A stretch of DNA of 64,000 nucleotides from Dendrobium chrysotoxum (taxonomy: Eukaryota; Streptophyta; Magnoliopsida; Asparagales; Orchidaceae), in NCBI GenBank assembly GCA_019925795.1, contig CM034312.1, positions 82,277,528 through 82,341,527 of the forward strand. The letters run 5' to 3'. A model generated the notes under the pieces. It was not told where the DNA came from. It made no database searches and saw only the letters and a list, made by a program, of their open reading frames with translations. Shown here one piece after another: positions 13,401 to 23,800 of this stretch. Within the stretch, counting starts at the first letter, position 1. Each line of letters begins with the position of its first letter. The position numbers and the translations under genes are program-made.

Positions 13401-16400
13401 AATCCAAGGAGGATTTGATCTCTATATCAATCAATATACATTTACACTGCAGCATGATTGTCAATCCTTACATGAACTTGTACATGTCTACTCCACAATT
13501 TGATCTTAATTGCACATGTTTGTGTTGCGAGACAAAAAATTCGAGGATCAATCATCCATCAACTTGTGCACATCTACGCTACGACTTGATTCTACAATCC
13601 AACACAAGGCTCTTCTCCCTAATCAAGGAAAGAACTCGAAACAGGGTAGATTAAGTTTATAGGGATATGATTTGGAAAACTCTACATCCTGACAAAATTT
13701 AAATTAGATCAAAACAAGATCAAATTAGTTCCCCTTGAAACAAAGCATGACCACAAAAGACAGATATAGTCACCAACAAAATAATACATAAAAAGCTTGA
13801 ACTACAACAACAATAACAACCTCAAACCTTTATCCCACTAAATTAGGTCCACTACATAAAAGCCTGAACTACAACAATACAATTATGAAACTTATGATGC
13901 TCTCTCCTCTCCGTCGAAAGGAGCATATTAGAGAGCCCTCAAGCCTAATAGGCTCAAACAACAACTAAACATCCTTTCCCAAACATCAAGCAAGGGGCCT
14001 AGAGGTAACTAGGGGTGTAACCGAGTCAAGCCGACTCACGAACCGGCTTGGACTCGACTCGGTAACAGGCTTGACGAGTCGAGCTTATCAAGCTCGCGAG
14101 TCGAGCTCGAACACGAGTTCAATCTCGACGGCTTATCGAGCTCGAGCTCGAACAGACCTCCACTCGATTCGTCAGCTCATCGAGCAGCTCACGGAGGTGA
14201 CCAGGCAGGAAAACGAAACTTCATTTTCGGAGGGCGGGAGGATGAATCGAAGGTCGGGCGGGTAAATCAAAACAACGTAGAAGCTCGACGGGACGATGGA
14301 CGACAGGACGACGAACAACGGGACGACGGAGCTCGACAGAGCTCGATGGGAAGATGGACGACGGAGCTCGATGGGAAGACGAACGACGGTGCTCGACGGG
14401 ACAATGTAGGATGGACGACGTAGCTCAAAGGGACGACGGACAACGGAGCTCGACGAGATGACGGATGACGGGAAGATGGACAGCTTCGACGGAGCTCGGC
14501 GGGACATGTAGCTCGGGACGACGCTCAACTACGGAGGTCAGGAAGGAGCTTGACGAGCCGCTCGATGTGAGACGAGTCGAGCTCAAGCTCGTTTGAGCTC
14601 AACTCGAGTTCGAGCTCGAGCTCGAGCTTGATATTTGGCAGTCGAGCTCGAATCGAACACCCCTGGCTCGAGCTCTACTCGACTCATTTGCACCCCTAGA
14701 GGTAACCACCAAGCCTTAAATAATTTCTTTACATGCCAAGTGCATTTATGCACCTTCTTTCAAACCAAAGAAAAAATCTATTCCATAAGCTAAAAGCTTG
14801 ATAGGACATGATCCTTCTTTTACAATCCTATAATAAAAAACTGAAACAATCCATAAATCAACAATAGATCCTATCCCCCCCCACTCAATCCAAGGAGGAT
14901 TTGATATCTATATCAATCAATATGCATTTGCATTGCGCCATGATTGTCAATACTTACATCAACTCGTACATGTCGACTCCACAACTTGATCTTAATTGTA
15001 CATGTTTGTGTTACAAGAAAAAAAAATTGAGGATTCAATCATCCATCAACTTGTGCACATCTACGCTACAACTTGATTCTACAATCCCACACAAGGACCT
15101 TCTCCCTAGTCAAGGCAAAAACTCAAAAAAGGGTAGGTTAATTTTAGAGGGATATGATTTTGAAAACTCTACAACCCGACAAAGTTTAAATTAGACTAAA
15201 AGAAGCTCAAATTAGTTCCTCTTGAAACAAATTATGACCACCAAATATAGATATAGTCACCAACAAAATAATACATAAAAGCCTGAACAACAACAACATA
15301 AAGTCTTTATCCCGCTACGTGAGGTTGGCTACATAAAAGACTGAACTACAACCGTACAATTATGAAACTTATGATGCTCTCTCCTCTCCGTCGAAAGAGT
15401 ACACGACAGAGCCCTCAAGCCTACTAGGCTCAAACAACAACTAAACATCCCTCCCTAAACATCAAGCAAGGGGTCTAGAGGTAACCACCAAGCCTTATAA
15501 TTTCTTTATATGCCAAGTGCATTTATGCACCTTCTTTCAAACCAAAGAAAAATCTATTCCACAAGCTAAATGCTTGATAGGACCTGATCCTTCATTCACA
15601 ATCCTATAATGAAAAATTGACACGATCCATAAATTTATCCATAGATACTACCCCACCCTGCTCACCCAACTAGATACTCCACCCCAAACCCACACCCACA
15701 AAACCACATCTTATGATGAATAAAAACTTTCACTACACTAGGAGAGTGATCTATCTTCAATAATCATTCCTCAATCATGAAGCGATGCATTATCCTGGTA
15801 TCTTAAACAAGCAATACCATCACTGAAACAATCTTCTTAGCTGACATTACAAAATCAATAATAACTTCACCAGCTTATCAAGAATCAGATGTTCCTAAAA
15901 TAGAGAAAAATAAGACAACAATATTTTTATCAACAAATGAATGAGAAGAAATAAGAAAAGAGTCATAATATCATCCAAAACAAGTTTTTCAATTTCAATT
16001 TCATTTTCAATTTTGGTCAAATCATTAAATTTTTAGTTTAGATAGTTTCACTAGTTTTGAAATTCAATTTTGATTTTTATTTTGATTAATATTTAAATAA
16101 AAGTATTGGATATTATATATTTATTACCAAAAAAAGGATTAACTAATTAGTTCAAGTTACAACAAATAAAATTTGGTAGAGCCATAGCGATAGAATTGTA
16201 GTAAAATTTTATTAGCTAATCATGAACTCTAATGAAGTTTCATTCAAAATCTATGACTTTTCGCATTCAAAAGAGATGGCATCCAGAAATCAAGCCTCCT
16301 TTTTTCCTTTTACATTATTTCTTATCATACTTTTAGGACACTCAAGTGCCAATGGATCAAAGCCAAATTCATGGGACCACAACTTTCTGCTTCCTCAACC

Positions 16401-19400
16401 TTTTGGCAAACTCCTTAACCTTGGAGAAAACCAAGAGGAAAAGATTCAAAGTTGTACCCATGGGATTGCAACCTCAACACCCTTTGCCACATGTAAAGGA
16501 AAGGTCTTTAGAATGCACAACACCCTACAAGACAAGTACTGTACCTACAAAGGAGGAAAAAAAGAGAAAAAGAATAGACAATGGGTAATGAACCTTAAGA
16601 ACAAGAGAGGAGAAGGGTAAAACAAGAGCACAATTTGATCAAAGCCAGTAATAGATTTTAGAAAACCTATTGAGATAGTATCTACCACATGACAGGCCCC
16701 ACCTATGCCTACTAAAAACTCGGTGCTAGTTACATGATGATAACAACTAATTACAACTGGGTTTTTGGTGAGAGCTTAAAGCCTTACATAAACAATCATG
16801 CTAGAATGAGGTTCACTACTAATGTCAATTGTTTCAACCTTTTCCTTGACGAAACAGGATAACCAGACTTGCTCGCACTGCAACCTCCAGAGCATGAACA
16901 ACAAAATAAAACTATCAGGCCAAGCCCAAAGCATCACCAATCATACACATAAGACTAAATAATGAAGCAATCGACCCACTTAATAATTGAGTCTAGGCCA
17001 AGGTCTACTAGCCCTTGAGGAAATCAACCCAATTGGTCAAGCTGAAAGCCCAGCCCAATTGACAATGGATGCAAAAATAAAGGTTTGTTTCCAATTCAAT
17101 ATCAAAACAAGCTTCATAGAAGGAAGAATAAGTCAAAGTGACATTCTCCAAGTATCAAATGCAAAAGCTTCACATCTATTGGTTCAAATCACGATATCGC
17201 TTCACAACTCCAAGAGAAAATCCACGTTAATATTGTAAGAGTAGTGGTTGTAAGAAGACGAAGACTAAAACCCTAAAGCAAAATGAATCAAAACTTTTGA
17301 AGTGCTCAGCCTTAAAATATATAACTTTTCATTCTTTACAAGAAGAATGTGGCAATTAATGCATCCTTATAAGCTATCAATTAATATCGGTCATCTAAAC
17401 AAACTTCTAAAATCTTCATAAAGGCCTTTCATCAAATCCGTAAAATGAAGCACCAATCTTAAAGCATCAACCAAAATATGGCATGTCAACTCAAATCACA
17501 CCCCAACACTAATCTCAAATCCATCCTACATCTATCCACCGTCCATCTCAAGTAAAATAAAAAAAAACTCCTTCACCCTCACTCTTACAAATGCCCCATC
17601 CAAGGATACATAAGGGAACTTCTAACCCTCATTATCCCCCTCAAATGAAGGATGGACTCTACTTTTGTCACTCATCATCCAGAAAGGAAAACTATTTTAA
17701 ATTAGCAACAATTTTTATTCAATTTTAAGCTTAATCACTGAAGGAGCATCACAAAGACTTACAACAACAACAACAACAACAATAACAAGCCTTTGTCCCA
17801 CTACGTGGGGTCGGCAACATGAATCCTTTTTCTCCATTGTGTCCGGTTCAAAGTCAAATTCTCGTTTAAATCTAATAGAGAAAGATCATTTCTAATATTT
17901 TCTAACCAAGTCTTTTTAGGTCTACCTCTACCTTTCTTAACATAAGTCAAATCTAATACCTCTACTTTCCTAACTGGGTCATCGGAAGGCCGCCGTTTTA
18001 TGTGACCAAACCATCTAAGGCGACTCTCTCTAATCTTATCCTCCACTGGAGCTACTCCAACCTTTTCACGTATATGCTCATTTCGTATCCTGTCTCTAAG
18101 AGTAAATCCACTCATCCACCTAAGCATCCTCATCTCCGCAACACATAACTTAGTATTATGCTTCTCTTTTAATGGCCAACATTCTGCACCATAAAGCATT
18201 GCAGGTCTCACCACCATCTTATAGAATTTTCCCTTAAGTTTAAGGGGGACTTTTCTATCACACAACAAGCCCGATGCATTCCTCCACTTCAACCATCCAA
18301 CTTGAATTCTACTGATAACATCCCCATCTATTTCACCATCACTCTGAACAATAGATCCAAGATATCTAAAACGTGTACTCTTATTAATGACTTGATCGCC
18401 CAAAGTCACAATCCCCTCACTAGGTCTATTACTGCTAAAATTACACTCCATATATTCAGTTTTAGATCTACTCAAGCGAAAACCTTTAGACTCTAAGGTT
18501 GATCTCCAAACTTCAAGTTTACCTTCAACTCCCTCTTTAGTCTTGTCAACAAGAAGAATATCATCAGCAAAAAGCATACACCAGGGTACATCCTCTTGTA
18601 AATGTCTAGTGAGAACATCCAAGACTTCTCGAGAGAAAATTCTTAAGTTGACCTATTAAACAATTTCTTTTTTAATTGTGTGTAGGGCATGATATCAAGC
18701 TCAAGATGACTCACTAACCCAAATTCTATTGGCATTAAAAGGTCGTTCTGGCATTCAACACTAGTGTTATTATACTAACTCAATTTGGGCATGGCAAATA
18801 CCAAACAGACTCTATTATATCTAGATAACAAGGTTGTCCGCAAAATAATTAAAAAAAGTACTCCTTATAAGATAAATTAAGTCACTTTTCTACACATAAT
18901 TGAAAAGACATTTTCAAAAGGGCACTGCTCAACCATGAATAAAAGTTAAAACAAATAACAAATGCTCTCATACGATGAAAATTAAAAAAACAAAAGAATA
19001 GGCAATTACATACTTCTCAAAATTCTCACGAGCAATGGAGGCAATATGCCTTGCATCAGCTTCTAGAATTGATGACAAACCAATACTTCCGCCATTTCGA
19101 GCGGGAAATGGAGCAATTTTTTCCCCTTTTGACATCATAGCAAATCTAGAGTTTCCAAGCAACTGTTTGATGATGCCATCAATGATTTTGTGCAAGGATA
19201 AAGGGAGCCATCTTAGCCACTCGTTATATCCTCCTCTTGGTCTGATGGCATGCTGCGAAGCTCTCTCGAATTAAAATATTAAATTAACAATAACTTGAGA
19301 AACCAAATATATGAAAAGTTTAATAGTAAAGAAAGAACCCTAAAAATAAGACAATTTTACAATATCAGAAGTAGTAATGGCGTTTAACAACATTCTGCAC

Positions 19401-20200
19401 AAGAAATGTTTTGTGACATAAGTCTGAGTTAACTGGAACATGTACCCATGTGACTTTCAATTGAAGTTGCAAGAAGGTTAAATCATAAATAGGACAACTA
19501 TGAGACGGCTTGAGTGCTTTTAGACGCAGATGGAATAGGAAAAGCCAGCTTAAACATCAAACATGCACAGCAGTTGAGAATACCGGTGAAACAAACAACT
19601 ATGCTACGTGATAAATCAAAAGTTCTTTTTATAGTCGGACGGATTCTAGCTTCCGATTTAGGCAGGCCGTGTATTCTGCAGGAAAAAAAAGGTATGATAA
19701 ATATGCAGGAAAGCCAGAGGAAATGTTGTGGTGGCGCTTGTTGATTAAAGTTCAGTATGCTTCTCGTCTCTGATAATCATAGCGCTCATGATTGACAATT
19801 TTCACCGCCTTCAATTCCTGCTAACTCTTCTAAATCCAATAACATAGATCAACAAAGAGGCCCTCGTCATGAACTATCCTTATGATGCCCATCCTAAATG
19901 CTTAAATCTAAATCATGTTTAACACAGAAGGAAATTTCTTTATTCATATCACATCATAATTCCCTAGGAAAGCCATGCAGCGTCATAGATAGGAGATACT
20001 CCAAGGAAAGAAGAAATTACATATATTGTGAGACTATCAAAGTGCCCGAGCGCACGAATCAGACCGATGCTTTGGTTCTCAGCCCCGGCGAAACCGTTCC
20101 CAATCACGACTGCTCTTCTTATAACGTTAACCCCGCCTTCGAAGATTTCCGGCATCCCCACCGCTCCGCTTGGCGGTTCCGGTAGCCTTATGGGCCTCAT
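4459..20200 (-). CDS. ELM1: Mitochondrial fission protein ELM1, 10 exons, 424 aa
   Basis: Plant-specific ELM1 (mito_fiss_Elm1 family) sits on the outer mitochondrial surface and recruits the dynamin DRP3 for fission. Exons (minus): 20200-20021, 19252-19014, 11057-10961, 10704-10555, 10432-10306, 5266-5154, 5068-5005, 4930-4837, 4753-4645, 4560-4459; they join without a frame break to 424 aa, matching the family's roughly 425. Recognised blocks in order: MRPIRLPEPP, RRAVVIGNGFAGAENQSIGL, RPRGGYNEWLRWLPLSLHK, LLVVASGWDT, RFDLVVTPQHDY, WITPREPPG, HCRYGADLA, RISFSRRTP, NPHMGHLAWADAF, SEACSTG, KPVYVIGAERCTW. The ATG at 20200 gives the usual family start; an in-frame ATG at 20263 would add 21 residues. 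Intron 6 has a GC donor. Introns 2 (7,956 bp) and 5 (5,039 bp) are full of transposons. Divergent neighbour: RAR1. Confidence 0.95.
5676..6281 (+). mobile_element. Ty3/Gypsy gag-protease relic in ELM1 intron 5
   Basis: Two degenerate plus-strand reading frames. The first (5679-5990) ends in a gag zinc-knuckle remnant, YYDFHHNHRH followed by HLKEEIKKLI, where the knuckle cysteines have become Tyr and Ala. The second (6066-6278) reads GVQTLHQDPMV...KRILVDIGSYDNILFF, a Gypsy aspartic protease in which the catalytic Asp-Thr-Gly has become Asp-Ile-Gly. Further right, to about 7150, the sequence is too decayed to assign. Non-functional. Confidence 0.65.
7364..8938. mobile_element. Harbinger-like non-autonomous element, 1.6 kb, in ELM1 intron 5
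   Basis: Terminal inverted repeats ggggctgtttgg (left) and ccaaacaacccc (right), flanked by TTA at 7361-7363 and TTG at 8939-8941, consistent with a once-identical 3-bp duplication. Both arms carry repeated copies of aaactatttggyA-type motifs (7453, 7495, 8841, 8870), probably subterminal transposase-binding repeats. No transposase ORF; the middle is internal filler with a tandem repeat at 7580-7710. Confidence 0.6.
7580..7710. repeat. Tandem repeat, about 40-bp unit, 3 copies
   Basis: The block aaattagaagctag followed by ttaattattttt aattagc is repeated head to tail with few changes. It lies inside the Harbinger-like element. Confidence 0.7.
8939..10305. other. Remainder of ELM1 intron 5, no feature recognised
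   Basis: AT-rich intronic sequence. Between 9318 and 9395 the phrase gtggttaatg-ctcttggatcaact is present twice in tandem. No ORF with a recognisable domain. Confidence 0.5.
12540..12797 (-). mobile_element. Copia LTR fragment (minus strand) in ELM1 intron 2
   Basis: On the minus strand the sequence at 12813-12786 reads as a purine tract (gcttgaggaggag) immediately followed by TGTTAGA, the standard Copia polypurine tract plus start of a 3' LTR. The LTR runs toward lower coordinates; its far end is not resolved. I do not recognise pol sequence to its right. Confidence 0.5.
13398..15660. repeat. Tandem head-to-tail duplication, unit about 0.78 kb, in ELM1 intron 2
   Basis: Unit A (13398-14885) and unit B (14886 to about 15660) share order and wording throughout, from aatccaaggaggatttgat to gcttgataggac. 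Unit A is longer only because a 689-bp hAT element has inserted at 14010. Both units contain a short stretch (about 13803-13865 and 15285-15340) that resembles the 3' end of the RTE LINEs of this window, so that insertion predates the duplication. Confidence 0.8.
14010..14698. mobile_element. Non-autonomous hAT element with 8-bp target duplication and matching empty site
   Basis: Ends are TAGGGGTG and CACCCCTA, the typical hAT terminal repeat, extended by subterminal gagctcg repeats. It is flanked by the perfect 8-bp duplication gaggtaac (14002-14009 and 14699-14706). The paralogous tandem unit at about 15478-15486 keeps the uninterrupted site with one gaggtaac, which proves the limits. The inside (14275-14560) is a G/C-rich array of gacggagctcgac-type repeats; the minus-strand 118-codon ORF there is a by-product of that array. 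No transposase. Confidence 0.88.
15661..17753. other. ELM1 intron 2, unassigned part
   Basis: Contains a 132-codon plus-strand ORF (16222-16620) with a hydrophobic segment (FTLFLIILLG) and four cysteines, which I cannot assign; a second frame is open over the same stretch (16346-16588), so it may be a transposon remnant rather than a gene. The stretch 16640-17240 looks like decayed retroelement sequence but no domain is readable. Confidence 0.35.
17761..18620 (-). mobile_element. RTE-type LINE, 5'-truncated, intact partial reverse-transcriptase ORF
   Basis: The minus-strand reading frame 18622-17801 (about 270 codons, no stop) starts inside the reverse transcriptase just before the catalytic FADDILL and continues through the C-terminal region (WFGHIKRRP, KKGRGRPKKTW) to the family's end. 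The element closes with a (TTG)n tail (17761-17785 as acaacaaca). Both ends abut the 7-bp duplication AAGACTT (17754-17760 and 18621-18627), so the 860-bp insertion is complete as a 5'-truncated copy. The open frame suggests it is young compared with the other RTE pieces here. Confidence 0.88.
18628..19013. other. ELM1 intron 2, left of exon 2
   Basis: Ordinary intronic sequence; nothing recognised. Confidence 0.4.
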
Positions 20201-20873
20201 CAAGATATTAACGCCCAAAATTGCGAGATTGCGGTTTGAATTTTCGGGTTTCCCTTTCCTCAAATTAGGGTTCCTATCTCTGGCGCAAGAGAAATCGCAA
20301 GTGATGATTGAGGGGCTGTTTAGCAGCAGGATTCGAGCAGGATTTAACCAAAATAAATGACAAATTTAAACCCTACGGAATCTTAAATTCGCGATTCTGT
20401 CACGAAATCCTCTTCCCCTTCTCCCCCTTCACACAACTCTGCGAACGCTGCCCGTCCAGTCTACACGGCTTCTCAAGCGACCTCCCCGCGACTATCTAGG
20501 GAATTGGACGGACATGACTAGAAAAATCCAGACCTCAGTTTATTTTTTTTATTTTTAGATTTTAATTATGATTAATTAAATAAAATATGTTAATAAAATT
20601 TAATTTAATTTTGATAATTATTATTACTAGATTAAAAATTTATTAATTTACGCATGTTAATAGCATTTATTATTTAATTTTATAAATTACATAATTATAA
20701 TTTTTTAATAATTTAATAATAACTAATTAAATGATTTTAATTTACATAAATTGATATTAATTATGATTTAAAGCTTAAATCGCCGCAAACAAAACCATAA
20801 TATACAAATAAATCAACCCAAAAGTGAAACACCTGCTGGGACTTCCGAGTGGACGATTTGGAGGAAGAAGACA
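20201..20873. promoter_or_regulatory. Shared divergent promoter region of ELM1 and RAR1
   Basis: Only 673 bp separate the two start codons, which point away from each other. The part next to ELM1 (20201-20510) is G+C-richer and probably includes its 5' leader; the part next to RAR1 (20520-20780) is strongly AT-rich. No unambiguous TATA box or other named element could be fixed. Confidence 0.6.
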
Positions 20874-23800
20874 ATGGAGAAGGGAGGCATGGTACCATGC
20901 CAGAGGATCGGCTGCGAAGCTATCTTCTCCGAGGACCACAATCAGGATGGCTCTTGCAGATATCACGATTCCGTAAGAGCTTATTGCTCTCGAATCTGCT
21001 CCCACTTCTCTCTTATTTTTCTCGTCCTTAGATTTCATTTTGAACTTAATAATATGGCAGTCATATGTTATGTCAGCTTCTGAGACTCCCTCCCTTTAGG
21101 GATTAAGAGTCTCTGAGTTGAACTATGAAATATGGTAACCTTTGCTTATAGGTCTGAGATTAACTGGGCCAAGAGAGCATTTATGATATATAGCTAGGGT
21201 TATGATATATACCTAGGATTTATGATATATGCCTAGGGTTTATGCCTGGTTAGTTTCTATTTGAGTGATCTGGTGCTGCAATTGTCGTTTTTTTCCTTTT
21301 CCCCTGCTAATCATTTGTTAGTTGGAGGTTAACAGATGAATTATCAGGATTTTTTATATTTGATCATGGGAGATATTTATTTTTATGGAACTATGAAAAG
21401 GTATTTATTCATTGGCATTACGGACGCTGATGGGTGATAATGATGGTTCCTTGATAAAGAACAAAGAGTTTTAGTTTATATGCTGCTTTGTTTATTCTTT
21501 GCGCTTATTTGGTTGCTTGGAGTTAGTGAGCATGCTTTGAAATTTGTTAGATTCATCACTTCATTTGATGTAATAGGAATCAAGATTGATATGAACTCCA
21601 CAAACCCTCTTAAAATCCGCCATAAATGCCATCATCATCATCATCATTAGCCTTCAACTATTGGGGCTGGTATTATAACTCATCATTTTCCATTCATTAA
21701 TGTTCAGTGCACTGTGAGATGCTAAACTTGTTCTTCACAAGTCAGTTTAAATTTTATCAATGTAACATTAAGTTGACCACTCATCCTTTCTAATCCCTGG
21801 GCAATAATTTTATCAACTTGTTTAATAGTTGCATTTTTTATATTTAATTGTTCACGTCTGAGCCGTCTCAGTTTATTTTTCATCATATTATCTTCAATGC
21901 ATGTCACTCTAAATTTTGATTTAATATAATCAATATGTAATTTATCATTCATAGTTTTGTCATAGATCTAACTTAACATTCTTATTATTGCCACACTAAA
22001 CTTATATGTCAATGAAGTATTTACAACGTACAATCTAATCCATACATATCATCGGCCTAGTCATTGTTTTATAAAATTACCGTTAATCTTCTATGCTATC
22101 CTCTTATCACACAAAACCGCTGGAGTATTTCTTCATTTTAACAATCCAACCTTAATTTATATCCTCATTTATACATTTATTTTTCTATATAATACATTCA
22201 AGTTAGTTTGATCTTTCATATCTAGACATCCTCCTATCCTCTAATAATATTGAATATTCATTGCTAACATCAAATGCTAATATTATGGATTATATACTCA
22301 GTATTTATTTTATTAATTTTATACCCTTTATCTTCAAAATATGTTCTCCATCATTTTAAATTTTCACTATTTCAATGATTATTTTACTAATTATAATTCT
22401 ATCATATTTATGAAACATAAGCCAACATACCTCTCTTTGATTTCATGTTGATATTTGAAATAAATATACGATAATTGAAAACTCTTAGGTCGCTCCACAA
22501 CTACTTCTAAAACAACTTAGTGCTCCTTCATTTGAATGTTTAATAATGTACATACATCTTTTTATTTGAATCACAATAATTTAATTTGCATGGTGCTTGA
22601 TCATACCCCTTATCAAGATCAATTAAAATCATATAATGATTTTTTTTATCTATACTCTATTAATTGTTTTAACAGAAATATTGCCTTCATAGTAGATATT
22701 TCTACCATGGAATTAGTTCATTCATGGAAATTGATGCAATTTTTCTATGCCCATATTCTACTACCCTCTTCATAACTTCATTGTAAAACTTATAAGTTTG
22801 AATCCTTTATAGATAGTATTGTTTTAAAAATCTTATTTCTTCTAAAATATTGCTATAAAAATACATCTCCAATCATTTATTATTCTTTTAGTCTTTAAAG
22901 TTTTATTGAAATAATTTGTTAACCAAGTCAATGGATATCCCCCAATAACTCTCCAAATCTCAATATTTATCTCATTTAAGCTTATGCCCTTATTTTTATG
23001 TGTGTTTTTGCAGAGTTAAATCACTTTTTTTTTTGGACAATTTATAATTGACTTCATGATATTTTTTGTTATGCTCTTACAACATAATTTATTCCTTAAA
23101 GTTTTCTTTTATTAATTTATCAAAGTAACTTTTTTGTCTTTCATTATTGTGTTCATCTTTAACCAATATCCTATTATCTTTACTTTTAATGCTGCTAATT
23201 TGATCAAAATTTCTAGATATCTTATCTCTTACCTTAGCTATTTTCTACGTACCCTTTTCTTCTTCCTTAGTGCCAAAACTATCATATAAATTATGCAAAG
23301 CTATAGCTTTTGCTTTATTCACTGCCCTCTTTGCAAGTCTTCTAAATTTTTTGTAATCATTCAATGTCTCAGTAGTGTTCAATTTTTATAACCATTTAAA
23401 AACTTACTTTATCTTAATAATCTTTTGTACCTCCTTCATCAAGTCTTCTTACCAATATATGATATATTTTTTGAATATCTTAAATTTTCTTCAACAACTC
23501 TCTTAACGAAAATTGTGATTTATCCCACATTAGGTTTGAATCAACTTAATAATTCCAGTTTGCCCCTATTAGCAATCTATTTTGATTGATTAACAACTTC
23601 TCACCTTTCAAATTTCATTGCCTTATCTTATGGTTATAATTTATTATTATTCTTTTTATCACTCTTTAAAATATAAATCAATAACTCAAGTTGGACGAAC
23701 AAGCTTTCTCCTACGTCTTCTTCCAATTTTTTTGCTAGATATTTTATTTTCAGTCTATGTGTGAAGAATCTATTTTTGATTTGCTGACTCCACTTATATA

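Noticed and set aside
14172..14528. 118-codon minus-strand ORF rich in Ser/Arg/Val
   Set aside because: It lies wholly inside the repeat array of the hAT element and is a product of the repeated unit.
20028..20360. 110-codon plus-strand ORF over the ELM1 start
   Set aside because: Opposite-strand shadow of ELM1 exon 1, whose minus-strand translation matches a known family.
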